Source of the DNA: Kocuria rhizophila DC2201
GTDB lineage: Bacteria; Actinomycetota; Actinomycetes; Actinomycetales; Micrococcaceae
DNA length: 64,000 bases
Direction of reading: 5' to 3'
NCBI RefSeq assembly: GCF_000010285.1
Contig: NC_010617.1
Location: forward strand, 806,001-870,000
In this document: positions 16,320-23,790 of the stretch, piece after piece
Numbering within the stretch: position 1 is the stretch's first letter
How the letters are laid out: every line of letters begins with the position of its first letter
Translations under genes and position numbers: made by a program
The notes under the pieces: generated by a model
Seen by the model: the letters and a program-made list of their open reading frames with translations, nothing else
What the model was told of the DNA's origin: nothing
Databases searched by the model: none

Positions 16320-17918
16320 ATGTGGACCCAATCGCTCGACACCCTGGGCAGTCTGCCCCTGACCGCGCTGGTGGCCGCCGTGCCCATCGTGGTGTTCCTG
16401 GCGTGCATGATGCTGTTCAAGCTCACCGGCCTGAAGTCGGGCGTGATCGCACTCGTGGTGCAGGTGCTGGTGGCCCTGCTCGTGTTCCGCATGCCCGTCA
16501 CGGCCATCGCGGGCTCCGGTCTGCTGGGGCTGCTCACCGCGCTGTGGCCCATCGCCTACATCATCGTGATGGCGGTGTGGCTGTACCGGCTGAGCGTGCG
16601 CTCCGGGCGCTTCGACGTGATCCGCTCCTCGATCGCGAGCGTCTCCGCCGACCAGAGGGTGCAGGTGCTGCTCATCGCGTTCGCGTTCGGCGCGTTCCTG
16701 GAGGGTGTGGCTGGCTTCGGCGTGCCCATTGCCATCTGCGCGGCGCTGCTCGTGCAGCTCGGGTTCCCGCCCGTGCGCGCGGCCGTGCTGTGCCTCGTGG
16801 CCAACGTGGCCGCCGGCGCGTACGGCGCGATCGGCGTGCCGGTGCTCGTGGGTGCGCAGGTGACCTCCATGGAGGTCCAGGACCTCTCCCGGGCGCTCGT
16901 GATCCTGCTCCAGCCCCTCACCTTCCTGGTCCCGTTCCTGCTGGTGTGGATGGTGGACGGCATCCGCGGCCTGCGTGAGACCTGGCTCCCCGCCCTGGTG
17001 TCCTCCGCCGTGTTCTGCCTGGTGCAGGGCGGGCTGCTGTGGTTCATGGGCCCCGAGCTCGCGGACCTCGCCGCCGGGCTGCTGGCCATGGTCTCCCTGT
17101 TCGCGCTGTGCCACGTGTGGTCCCCGCGCCGGATCTCCCGCGCCCCGGAGGCCCCCGAGGCCTCTGAGGCCAGCCACCCCGCGAGCGAGGTGATCCGCGC
17201 GTGGAGCCCCTTCTACATCCTCACCGGTGTGATCCTGCTGTGGTCCGTTCCCGCCGTGCAGGGCCTCTTCACCCAGGGTGCCCTCGGGTTCACGACCGTC
17301 AAGGTCCCCATCCCCGGCCTCACCGGCCACGTGACCACCGCCGCCGGCTCCGTGGTCAACGCCACCTGGACCTTCTCGCTGCTCGGCGCGACCGGCACGG
17401 CCATCCTGATCGCGGTGCTGATCACGTTCTTCACCACCCCGCAGATCCACGCGACGGAGCTGTTCGAGGAGCTGCGCGGTGCTCTGAAGGCCCTCGGCCC
17501 CGCCATCGTGCTGATCGCCGTGATCCTCATGCTCGCGAACATCGCCAACTACTCCGGCGGCTCCACCGCCATGGGCACCGCGCTCGCCGCCGCCGGGCCG
17601 GTCTTCCCGCTGTTCGCACCCGTCATCGGGTGGATCGGCGTGTTCCTCACCGGCTCGGTGGTCAACAACAACACGCTCTTCGGCCCGCTGCAGGTGGCCA
17701 CCGCCCAGGGCATCGGCGCGAGTCCCTCCCTGCTGGTGGGCACCAACACCGCGGGCGGCACCACGGCCAAGGTGATCTCCCCGCAGTCCATCGCCATCGC
17801 GGCGGGCGCCGTGGGCCTCAACGGGCGCGAGGCCGAGATCATGCGCGGCTCGCTGTTCTACAGCCTGGGCATGCTGGTGGTCATGTGCGTGTGGACGTTC
17901 GTGCTCACCATGGTCTAA
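16320..17918 (+). CDS. lctP: L-lactate permease (LctP/LldP family)
   Basis: The product is 532 residues, the typical length of lactate permeases, with about 13 membrane helices. Family landmarks include GAFLEGVAGFGVPIAI near residue 125, ANVAAGAYGAIGVP near 165, and the C-terminal GSVVNNNTLFGPLQ and GTNTAGGTTAKVISPQS. The start is ATG at 16320 with GGAGG nine bases upstream; longer frames exist upstream but have no support. It imports L-lactate (and glycolate) with protons. No lactate dehydrogenase gene is adjacent. It is single-gene and ends at a strong hairpin. A low-complexity APEAPEASEASHPASE loop near residue 275 is cytoplasmic filler. Confidence 0.94.
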   Translation: MWTQSLDTLGSLPLTALVAAVPIVVFLACMMLFKLTGLKSGVIALVVQVLVALLVFRMPVTAIAGSGLLGLLTALWPIAYIIVMAVWLYRLSVRSGRFDVIRSSIASVSADQRVQVLLIAFAFGAFLEGVAGFGVPIAICAALLVQLGFPPVRAAVLCLVANVAAGAYGAIGVPVLVGAQVTSMEVQDLSRALVILLQPLTFLVPFLLVWMVDGIRGLRETWLPALVSSAVFCLVQGGLLWFMGPELADLAAGLLAMVSLFALCHVWSPRRISRAPEAPEASEASHPASEVIRAWSPFYILTGVILLWSVPAVQGLFTQGALGFTTVKVPIPGLTGHVTTAAGSVVNATWTFSLLGATGTAILIAVLITFFTTPQIHATELFEELRGALKALGPAIVLIAVILMLANIANYSGGSTAMGTALAAAGPVFPLFAPVIGWIGVFLTGSVVNNNTLFGPLQVATAQGIGASPSLLVGTNTAGGTTAKVISPQSIAIAAGAVGLNGREAEIMRGSLFYSLGMLVVMCVWTFVLTMV

Positions 17919-17943
17919 CCGGTCGGCCCCCTCGTCACGGCCT

Positions 17944-17980
17944 GCGCGGCGCCCACCCTGTTGCGGGGTGGGCGCCGCGC
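17944..17980. terminator. Terminator after lctP
   Basis: A GCGCGGCGCCCACC arm (from 17944) pairs with GGTGGGCGCCGCGC (to 17980) around a short loop, 26 bp after the lctP stop. Confidence 0.8.
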
Positions 17981-18032
17981 GTCATACTGGCTTCGCACAC
18001 CCCCGCACCCCCACGCTCGGAAGGAGCCCACC

Positions 18033-18251
18033 ATGGTCCAGAACCTGGCCACCTACATCGCCCTTCCCGGCACCGCGGCCGAGGCCATGGAGCACTGGCA
18101 CGACGTCTTCGGCGGTGAGCTGCACATCCTGCGCTACGGGGACATGGACCTGCAGGGCATGCCGTTCGAGAAGGCCCCCTGGGGCGACTGGTACGGCCAG
18201 GTCTTCGACCGCTACGGCGTCATGTGGTCCTTCTCAGCGCCTGCCGAGTGA
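18033..18251 (+). CDS. VOC-family (PhnB/glyoxalase-like) protein with a large internal deletion
   Basis: The 72-residue frame starts at ATG 18033 behind GGAAGGAG. Residues 1-36 match the N-terminal unit of PhnB-like VOC proteins (IALPGTAAEAMEHWHDVFGG, then ILRYGDM). Residues 44-70 match the C-terminal unit (MPFEKAPWGDWYGQ, RYGVMWSF). Intact family members are about 135-145 residues; the middle third, including the residues between YGDM and the second beta-alpha unit, is missing while the frame is preserved. The codons on both sides are normal, so this looks like a clean in-frame deletion. The remaining piece could fold only as a partial domain; whether it works is doubtful. Confidence 0.7.
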   Translation: MVQNLATYIALPGTAAEAMEHWHDVFGGELHILRYGDMDLQGMPFEKAPWGDWYGQVFDRYGVMWSFSAPAE

Positions 18252-18367
18252 CGGTCCCGGGGGCGTCCGCCCCGGGGCACAACGACGCCGCACCGCCGGT
18301 CCCGCACCTGCGTCCCCTCGCGGAGACGGACGCCCCCGCGCCCACCGGATGACCCGGTGTCACCGCC

Positions 18368-19249
18368 TCACGAACGGGGTGCGGTGAGCCAGTCCACGAG
18401 CTCGGGCCACACGTTCCCGCCCACGGAGCGGCGGAGCAGGCCGTGGTGGCCGATCCGTGCGACCCCCAGCTGCTCGGGCGTGTACGTGCGGTGCTCCACG
18501 GTCGCGGACGTCAGCCGCGTGGTCAGCGCCTTCATCTGCGCCGGGCTCGCCCAGGAGTCGTCCGACGCGCCGAGCGCCAGGACGTCCTGCGTCACGGATG
18601 CGGCTCGGGCCGGGGCGTCCATGGAGGGGTCGTCGAAGAAGTAGCCCCGGTGGCGGGCCCACGTGCCCCACTCGAGCATCGCGGCGGCCGGCATGTCCTC
18701 GCCGATCCCGAGCTTCTTCCCCGGCATGTACCCCAGGGCCCGGCTGATCGTGGGCCCCACCACGTGGAGCATCGCGGCCACGCGCACCTTCTCCTTCGTG
18801 GGGGTCACCGTGCGGGTGTCCGCCACGTGCGAGGAGACGACGGCAAACCGGTCCAGGCCTTCCAGCCCGTTGCCCAGCACCATGGCGTGCCCACCGATGC
18901 TGTGGCCCACGGCCGTCACCGGCAGGTCCGGGAACCGGGCACGCGTCCAGGCGGCGACCGCGGGCACGTCACCGTCCATCCAGTCCCGCATCCGCAGGTG
19001 CCTGTGCTCACGGGGATCGCCCGAGCGCCCGGTGCCGCGGTAGTCGTAGGTCACCGCGGCCAGGCCGCGCCCCACCACGTGCTCGGCGAACGCGCGGTAG
19101 AACCGTTCCGGGGTCGCCGTAGCCGGGTGCACCACCACGACGCCGCTCGGCTCCTGCGCGGGCAGCCACACCGTGCCGACCACGGTCTCGGATCCCACGG
19201 GGACGGACAGGCGCTCGGTACGCACGGGGGTGCTCTGGTCGTCTCGCAT
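18368..19249 (-). CDS. Alpha/beta hydrolase (serine hydrolase)
   Basis: The product is 293 residues from ATG at 19249. The nucleophile elbow is GHSIGGHAM near residue 114. The acid is probably in LALGASDDSWAS near 223, and the base His in RIGHHGLLRR near 266, giving a complete Ser-Asp-His triad. The oxyanion region VVVHPATATPERFYRAFAE precedes a TYDYRGTGRSG motif. It has no signal peptide, so it is cytoplasmic. The substrate is unknown; relatives include lysophospholipase-like esterases. No Shine-Dalgarno site precedes the start. Instead a TAAAGT -10 box ends 7 bases before ATG, suggesting a leaderless mRNA, and the box overlaps a small palindrome. Confidence 0.85.
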   Translation of the reverse strand: MRDDQSTPVRTERLSVPVGSETVVGTVWLPAQEPSGVVVVHPATATPERFYRAFAEHVVGRGLAAVTYDYRGTGRSGDPREHRHLRMRDWMDGDVPAVAAWTRARFPDLPVTAVGHSIGGHAMVLGNGLEGLDRFAVVSSHVADTRTVTPTKEKVRVAAMLHVVGPTISRALGYMPGKKLGIGEDMPAAAMLEWGTWARHRGYFFDDPSMDAPARAASVTQDVLALGASDDSWASPAQMKALTTRLTSATVEHRTYTPEQLGVARIGHHGLLRRSVGGNVWPELVDWLTAPRS

Positions 19250-19250
19250 G

Positions 19251-19262
19251 AAAGTTACTTTA
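19251..19262 (-). promoter_or_regulatory. Predicted -10 box (TAAAGT) overlapping palindrome AAAGTTACTTT
   Basis: On the minus strand TAAAGT occupies 19262-19257, 7 bases before the hydrolase ATG. The same bases form an odd palindrome, AAAGT-T-ACTTT (19251-19261). A repressor bound there would cover both the -10 box and the start codon. Confidence 0.45.
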
Positions 19263-19342
19263 GGGTACGAGGCGGATGCCTGCGCGGGTCGCCCCGCCGG
19301 TGCTCGCGCCGTTCCCGGCGTGCACGACACCGGCGCCGGTGC

Positions 19343-20125
19343 TCACTCCGCCCGGCCCCTGCCGCTGGTGTCCGAGCCGAGGCAGAACCGCGCGGCATTT
19401 CCCCAGAACACGTCCGCCATGTGTTTCGCAGGAACGGCCTCCTCGATCACCCGGAGATCGTCGTCCCGGAACGGCCGGCCGGCCCGGGTGGAGGGCAGGT
19501 CTGTGCCGACCATGAGTGCCGTGGGATCCACGTCCACGATCGCGCGCACCGCCGCAGCGGGATCGAGGTGGACACGGCCGAAGCCGGTGGCCTTGACCTT
19601 CACGCCGCGCTCCACGAGCCGCAGCAGTGCGGGCAGCCCGTCCTCGTGCATCCCCAGGTGGTCAATGCTCGCGGCGGGCAGCGCGGCGATGCGGCGGGAA
19701 AGTGTCTCGTCGATGGTGCGCGCGTCGATGTAGAACTCGGCGTGCCAGCCGGCCAGCCCGTGGACGCGCCGGGCCAGCCGTTCGAGGTCGTCCAGGTCGG
19801 CAGATCCGCCGCGGGCCACGTTGAACCGCACCGCCCGCACCCCCGCGCGGTCGAGATCGAGGATCCGGGCGTCGTCGGCGTCCGCGGGGAGCTGGGTGAC
19901 GCCCACGAAGCCGGGGCCGAGCGCGCGCAGCGCCTCGATCAGGTACCCCTGGTCGAAGCCCTGGAACGATCCCGAGACCACCGCCCCGCCCGCGATCCCG
20001 AGATCGCTGACGCGCCGCCGGTAGTCCGCCACGGTGAACGGCTCGGGCAGGTACCCGCGGTTCTCCACCAGGGGATGGGCAGGGTCGATGATGTGCAGGT
20101 GCGAGTCGAACACGCGTTGCTCCAC
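19343..20125 (-). CDS. Amidohydrolase-2 family metal-dependent hydrolase
   Basis: The product is 260 residues from ATG at 20125 with GGAGGGAAACCC upstream. It begins FDSHLHIIDPAHP, the HxH metal-binding strand-1 motif of the amidohydrolase-2 (TIM-barrel) family. Conserved later elements are VRFNVARGG, SIDHLGMHE (the strand-5/6 His region) and MVGTDLPS near residue 213, which carries the catalytic Asp. Relatives hydrolyse lactones such as 2-pyrone-4,6-dicarboxylate or decarboxylate aromatic acids. The substrate here cannot be read from sequence, and no aromatic-degradation genes are adjacent. The alpha/beta hydrolase gene follows 93 bp downstream on the same strand, possibly co-transcribed. 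Confidence 0.83.
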   Translation of the reverse strand: MEQRVFDSHLHIIDPAHPLVENRGYLPEPFTVADYRRRVSDLGIAGGAVVSGSFQGFDQGYLIEALRALGPGFVGVTQLPADADDARILDLDRAGVRAVRFNVARGGSADLDDLERLARRVHGLAGWHAEFYIDARTIDETLSRRIAALPAASIDHLGMHEDGLPALLRLVERGVKVKATGFGRVHLDPAAAVRAIVDVDPTALMVGTDLPSTRAGRPFRDDDLRVIEEAVPAKHMADVFWGNAARFCLGSDTSGRGRAE

Positions 20126-20333
20126 GGGTTTCCCTCCTCATGGTGCGTGGTGGGCCGCCGCTCGCGACGACGCCGCGTGGCCACGTTGTGCGCCGGCAGC
20201 TCATGGGCATGGTGCCACGACCCGCGCCGCACCGCAGCCCAGGTGACGGACTGATGCTCTGCGCCCGTACGGGGTGCCGAGGATCGCCCACGCGCGCACC
20301 GAACGATCCGTGGCTGACTCACAGTCGCAGCGC

Positions 20334-20888
20334 TCAGGTTTGGCGGTCCCGCAGGTGCGTGGGAAGCCACAGGGCCTCCCACGCGGGGGCCTCCTGCTGC
20401 ATGTTGGCCGTGCGCTCGGGCACGTTCTCGGGGAGCCAGTAGCGCCCGGCGTCGCGCTGCAGGTAGCCGTACTCCACGAGTTCGCGGCGCCAGAACGCCC
20501 AGTCCTCGACCACGGGGCGGAGGACGTCGTTCACCTCGGGCTCCGTGTACGTGCGCCCCGCGGGGAACAGCGAGAGAAGATGCAGCAGCACGTGCACGCG
20601 GGCCTTGCGGCGGGCCGGGACCGAGACCACCCGGCCGTCGCGAAGGAACCGGCCGAGGGCCCTGCGGTGCTCGGCCTCGGCGCGCTGCCACTGCTCGGAG
20701 GCCGCCTCCGGAACCGACGGCGCGGAGCTGGGCGGCGGCGCGGGACTGGGAGGTGGGGCGGCGGCGTCGTTGTCCCGCAGGAGGTCCGCGCGGGCCGCGG
20801 TGTAGGGCTGACCGGTGGCGCGCATGCGGGCGCGGACCAGTAGTTTGAAGTCGCTGTGGTGAGTCATCTCGTACCTGGACCGGGCCAT
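20334..20888 (-). CDS. DUF2087 domain-containing protein
   Basis: The product is 184 residues from ATG at 20888 (an ATG at 20867, giving MTHHSDFKLL, is an equally good start). The C-terminal half is DUF2087: RRKARVHVLLHLLSLFPAGR, then TYTEPEVNDVLRPVVED, RRELVEYGYLQRD and YWLPE. This is a small winged-helix-like unit often fused to or adjacent to regulators. An N-terminal helix (residues 8-35) is joined by an Ala/Pro-rich linker (DNDAAAPPPSPAPPP) coded by the recurrent ACGACGCCGCC motif. A DNA-binding or regulatory role is inferred from the family only. Confidence 0.8.
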   Translation of the reverse strand: MARSRYEMTHHSDFKLLVRARMRATGQPYTAARADLLRDNDAAAPPPSPAPPPSSAPSVPEAASEQWQRAEAEHRRALGRFLRDGRVVSVPARRKARVHVLLHLLSLFPAGRTYTEPEVNDVLRPVVEDWAFWRRELVEYGYLQRDAGRYWLPENVPERTANMQQEAPAWEALWLPTHLRDRQT

Positions 20889-21213
20889 GCACCCCCAGCG
20901 TGATCGCCCGGCGGGACGAGGACGGACAGCAGTTCGAGGAACCGAGGATCTTCTCCCCTTCGCCGGGGCGCCGGAGCTGGGGTCCGGGCGCGGGCTGGGC
21001 GTCGGTTCACGCCGTCTGGACGCGAGTATGCCACATCACATCCGGGTGCTCGGCTGCGGAGATGGCTGAACGAACCGAAGCCGAGGTCTGTCCTGAGCGG
21101 AATGCGCCGAATAAGCTGGAGATGCGGCGCGAGGAAGGCTGTTTCGGGGATCGCCGAAGTGTGCCGGAGCTGCACCGCGGACAGTGCAGGAAGAACTCAA
21201 GGAGGAGTTTGTC
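20889..21213. other. Divergent intergenic region upstream of adhP
   Basis: These 325 bp lie between the DUF2087 gene (minus) and the alcohol dehydrogenase gene (plus). They hold the adhP ribosome site (AAGGAGG, 21200-21206) and presumably a promoter. I found no coding region, hairpin or clear operator. Confidence 0.4.
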
Positions 21214-22233
21214 ATGGCACGCATGAACGCAGCAGAGGTCGAGGCCTTCGGCGAGGACCTGGTCGTCGGCGAGCACGAGATCCCGGAACCGGGGCCCCAC
21301 CAGGCCCTCGTGAAGCTCATTGCTTCCGGGGTGTGCCACACGGACCTGCATGCCGCGGGAGGGGACTGGCCCGTCAAGCCCAAGCTTCCCCTGATCCCCG
21401 GTCACGAGGGCGTGGGCATCGTGGAGAAGCTCGGTCCGGACGTCACCGAGCTCGAGGTCGGGCAGATGGTCGGAAATGCCTGGCTGTGGTCCGCGTGCGG
21501 CAACTGCGACCACTGCCGCACCGGCTGGGAAACGCTGTGCGAGCAGCAGGTCAACGGCGGCTACGGCATCGGCGGCTCCTTCGGGGAGTACATGCTGGTG
21601 GACGCCCGCTACGCCGCTGTCATTCCCGAGGGTGCGGATCCCTACGAGATCGCACCCGTGCTGTGCGCGGGAGTGACCGTGTACAAGGGGCTCAAGCAGA
21701 CGGAGGTCAAGCCGGGGCAGTGGGTCGTGATCTCGGGCATCGGCGGGCTCGGACACGTGGCGGTGCAGTACGCGGTGGCCATGGGCATGCGCGTGGTGGC
21801 CGTGGACGTCGCGGACGACAAGCTGGCGCTGGCCACCGAGCACGGCGCGGAGATCACGGTCAACGCCTTCGCCGAGGACCCCGCGGAGGTCATCCAGGAG
21901 AAGATCGGCGGCAGCCACGGGGTGCTCGTCACGGCGGTGCACCCGCAGGCCTTCGGGCAGGCCATCGGCATGACCCGGCGCGGTGGCACGATCGTGTTCA
22001 ACGGTCTGCCCCCGGGGGACTTCCCGGCTCCGATTTTCGACATCGTGCTCAAGGGGCTCACTATCCGCGGGTCGATCGTGGGCACCCGCCAGGACATGAT
22101 CGAGGCCCTGGAGTTCTACGCCGCCGGCAAGATCCACCCCACGTTCAGCAAGCGTCCGCTCGAGGACATCAACGCGATCTTCGACGAGATGGAGCACGGC
22201 AAGATCGACGGCCGTGTGGTGATCGAGTACTGA
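21214..22233 (+). CDS. adhP: Zinc-dependent alcohol dehydrogenase, AdhP type
   Basis: The product is 339 residues, the usual length for class I-like bacterial ADHs. Catalytic zinc ligands are visible: Cys41 in GVCHTD, and His64-Glu65 in IPGHEGVG. The four structural-zinc cysteines are C95, C98, C101 and C109 (ACGNCDHCRTGWETLC). The Rossmann motif GIGGLGHVAVQYA binds NAD near residue 175. The enzyme interconverts primary alcohols and aldehydes in the cytoplasm. The start ATG at 21214 is fixed by AAGGAGG eight bases upstream; GTG at 21184 would also read through but has no ribosome site. It is a single gene ending at a perfect 18-bp hairpin. Confidence 0.93.
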   Translation: MARMNAAEVEAFGEDLVVGEHEIPEPGPHQALVKLIASGVCHTDLHAAGGDWPVKPKLPLIPGHEGVGIVEKLGPDVTELEVGQMVGNAWLWSACGNCDHCRTGWETLCEQQVNGGYGIGGSFGEYMLVDARYAAVIPEGADPYEIAPVLCAGVTVYKGLKQTEVKPGQWVVISGIGGLGHVAVQYAVAMGMRVVAVDVADDKLALATEHGAEITVNAFAEDPAEVIQEKIGGSHGVLVTAVHPQAFGQAIGMTRRGGTIVFNGLPPGDFPAPIFDIVLKGLTIRGSIVGTRQDMIEALEFYAAGKIHPTFSKRPLEDINAIFDEMEHGKIDGRVVIEY

Positions 22234-22280
22234 TCCGTCCGGTGGTCGCCGTCCGTCCACCGGACGAAAGGCGCGCCCCA

Positions 22281-22331
22281 CCACGACGCCGCCGTCCCGA
22301 GGATCAGAGCCCCGGGACGGCGGCGTCGTGG
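22281..22331. terminator. Perfect-stem terminator between adhP and the converging membrane gene
   Basis: An 18-bp arm at 22281-22298 pairs exactly with 22314-22331 around a 15-base loop. The stem carries the recurrent ACGACGCCGCC core. It ends 2 bp before the stop of the converging gene, so it can serve both. Confidence 0.85.
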
Positions 22332-22332
22332 T

Positions 22333-23001
22333 CTACCCTCCGAGGTCGAGCTCCGCGAAACCCGTGGCCGCCATCCAGAACCCCACGAGCCCGGCAACCC
22401 ACAGGAGCGTGATCTTCGCTTCCCGCTCGAGAACGGGGACGAGTTTCTCCAAGCGGGGCCAGATCCGATCGCCCAGGACGAGGGCGCCGAGGAGCAGGAC
22501 CACGGCGGGCAGCACCATCACCAGGCAGTACCCCGCGAGCAGCAGGAGACGTGAGGGCCAGCCGATGGGCATGGCCGTGATGATCCCGTTCGCGGCGAGG
22601 TACGGCACCATCGTGGCGGCTTCCGTGAGCGCGGCACCGCCGCCCAGGGCGATCATGGCTCCGGGGCGCAGGGAGCGCGGGGCCTGGCGGGGTGTCTCCC
22701 GTGTTGTCGGATCGGGTGCCAGGATGCCGAACGCGAGCAGGCCCACACCGGCAATGAGCTTGAACCACTGGGCAGGTTCGCTGTCCCACACCCTGCCGGC
22801 GACGTCGGAGACCAGGTCGAACCCCAGGGCGATGGCCACGCCGAGCGCGAAGTAGATCAGCACCACGGTGGCAAAGTAGATCACCAGGGGCACCACGTCG
22901 ACGCGTCGCCGGGAGAGCACCAGCACGACGGGGATCACCAGCGTCCCCAGACTCATGCTGTCCAGCAGAGCCAGCCCGGTCAGAGCCAGGAGATCGCCCA
23001 C
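22333..23001 (-). CDS. GAP-family (LysE-like) integral membrane protein
   Basis: The product is 222 residues from GTG at 23001, preceded by GAGAGGAC. It begins VGDLLALTGLALLDSMSLGT, characteristic of the GAP/Sap (sulfolipid-addressing protein-like) family in actinobacteria, distant relatives of LysE exporters. About six helices are visible, with internal similarity between the N- and C-terminal halves. Export of a lipid or small molecule is the family-level expectation. The gene diverges from a TetR repressor gene with two 10-bp palindromes in the 67-bp spacer, so TetR-controlled efflux is a strong inference. An upstream in-frame ATG at 23046 would place the start inside the operator region and lacks a ribosome site. 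Confidence 0.8.
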   Translation of the reverse strand: MGDLLALTGLALLDSMSLGTLVIPVVLVLSRRRVDVVPLVIYFATVVLIYFALGVAIALGFDLVSDVAGRVWDSEPAQWFKLIAGVGLLAFGILAPDPTTRETPRQAPRSLRPGAMIALGGGAALTEAATMVPYLAANGIITAMPIGWPSRLLLLAGYCLVMVLPAVVLLLGALVLGDRIWPRLEKLVPVLEREAKITLLWVAGLVGFWMAATGFAELDLGG

Positions 23002-23015
23002 GCGCTGTCCTCTCT

Positions 23016-23055
23016 TACGATCGTATGAACTCCACTGACCATACACTCGTACGAG
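23016..23055. promoter_or_regulatory. Two palindromic TetR operator candidates
   Basis: TACGATCGTA (23016-23025) and CTCGTACGAG (23046-23055) are perfect 10-bp palindromes whose centres are 30 bp apart, about three helical turns. They fill the spacer between the divergent GAP gene and the tetR gene. TACGAT on the minus strand is also a plausible -10 for the membrane gene, so binding would block it. Confidence 0.65.
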
Positions 23056-23068
23056 AGGTGGTGGACAG

Positions 23069-23668
23069 ATGTCGGAGCAGCGGACACCGGATCAGGGTGC
23101 GCCGAGCGGCCAGCGCATTGCGGACGCGGCGATCAGGGTGATCGCCCACCGTGGGTTCGACGTGGTGAGCGTGCGCAGCGTGGCTCAGGAGTCGGGGCTG
23201 TCCGCGGGGACCGTGCAGTACCACTACAGGACGCGCAAGGACCTGCTGGTCGCAGCCCTGGAGCGTTCCGTGGAGCGGCAGACGCAGCGCGTCATGGCTG
23301 CACGCGGTCAGTCGGGCCACCGGGCGTCACTCACGCGCACCCTGCGCGAGCTGCTGCCGGGGGAGGGGGTGCGCGATGAGGACGCCGCCGTGTGGGTCAG
23401 CTTCGGAGCCGCCGCGTCCACGCGGGACTGGCTCGCGGAGCTCTACTGGGAGGAGATGCGCACGTTTCAGGCCCTGGTGCGTGACGCGCTGAGGCGGGCG
23501 CAGAAGGACGGCGTGCTCCGGGAGGGACTGAGTCCGGAAGATGCCGCGCCCCTGGTTACGGCGCTGGTGAACGGCTTGACGCTGGATCACCTCAACGCGC
23601 CCCACGCCGTGCGTCGCGGAGTGGAGGACGCGCTGGGGAGAGGACTCGCTCTGATCCTCGCCGACTGA
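23069..23668 (+). CDS. TetR-family transcriptional repressor
   Basis: The product is 199 residues from ATG at 23069 behind GAGGTGG. Residues 15-60 form the TetR HTH: RIADAAIRVIAHRGFDVVSV, then VAQESGLSAGTVQYHYRTRKDLL, with the usual YHY-x-x-K recognition end. The C-terminal 130 residues are the helical ligand-binding and dimer domain of unknown ligand. It most likely represses itself and the divergent GAP-family membrane protein through the two palindromes between them. A hydrophobic compound exported by that membrane protein would be the expected inducer. Confidence 0.92.
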   Translation: MSEQRTPDQGAPSGQRIADAAIRVIAHRGFDVVSVRSVAQESGLSAGTVQYHYRTRKDLLVAALERSVERQTQRVMAARGQSGHRASLTRTLRELLPGEGVRDEDAAVWVSFGAAASTRDWLAELYWEEMRTFQALVRDALRRAQKDGVLREGLSPEDAAPLVTALVNGLTLDHLNAPHAVRRGVEDALGRGLALILAD

Positions 23669-23790
23669 ACCGGCCCTCCCTGGAGAGGATCCCCGGCCCG
23701 GGTGGGTCGCGTCCTGGGTGCCACCACCGCGAACCGGGGCCCGCCTCCAGCTCGGCCGGGGTCTGCCCCGTGCGGAGGGTTCGGCCCGGA

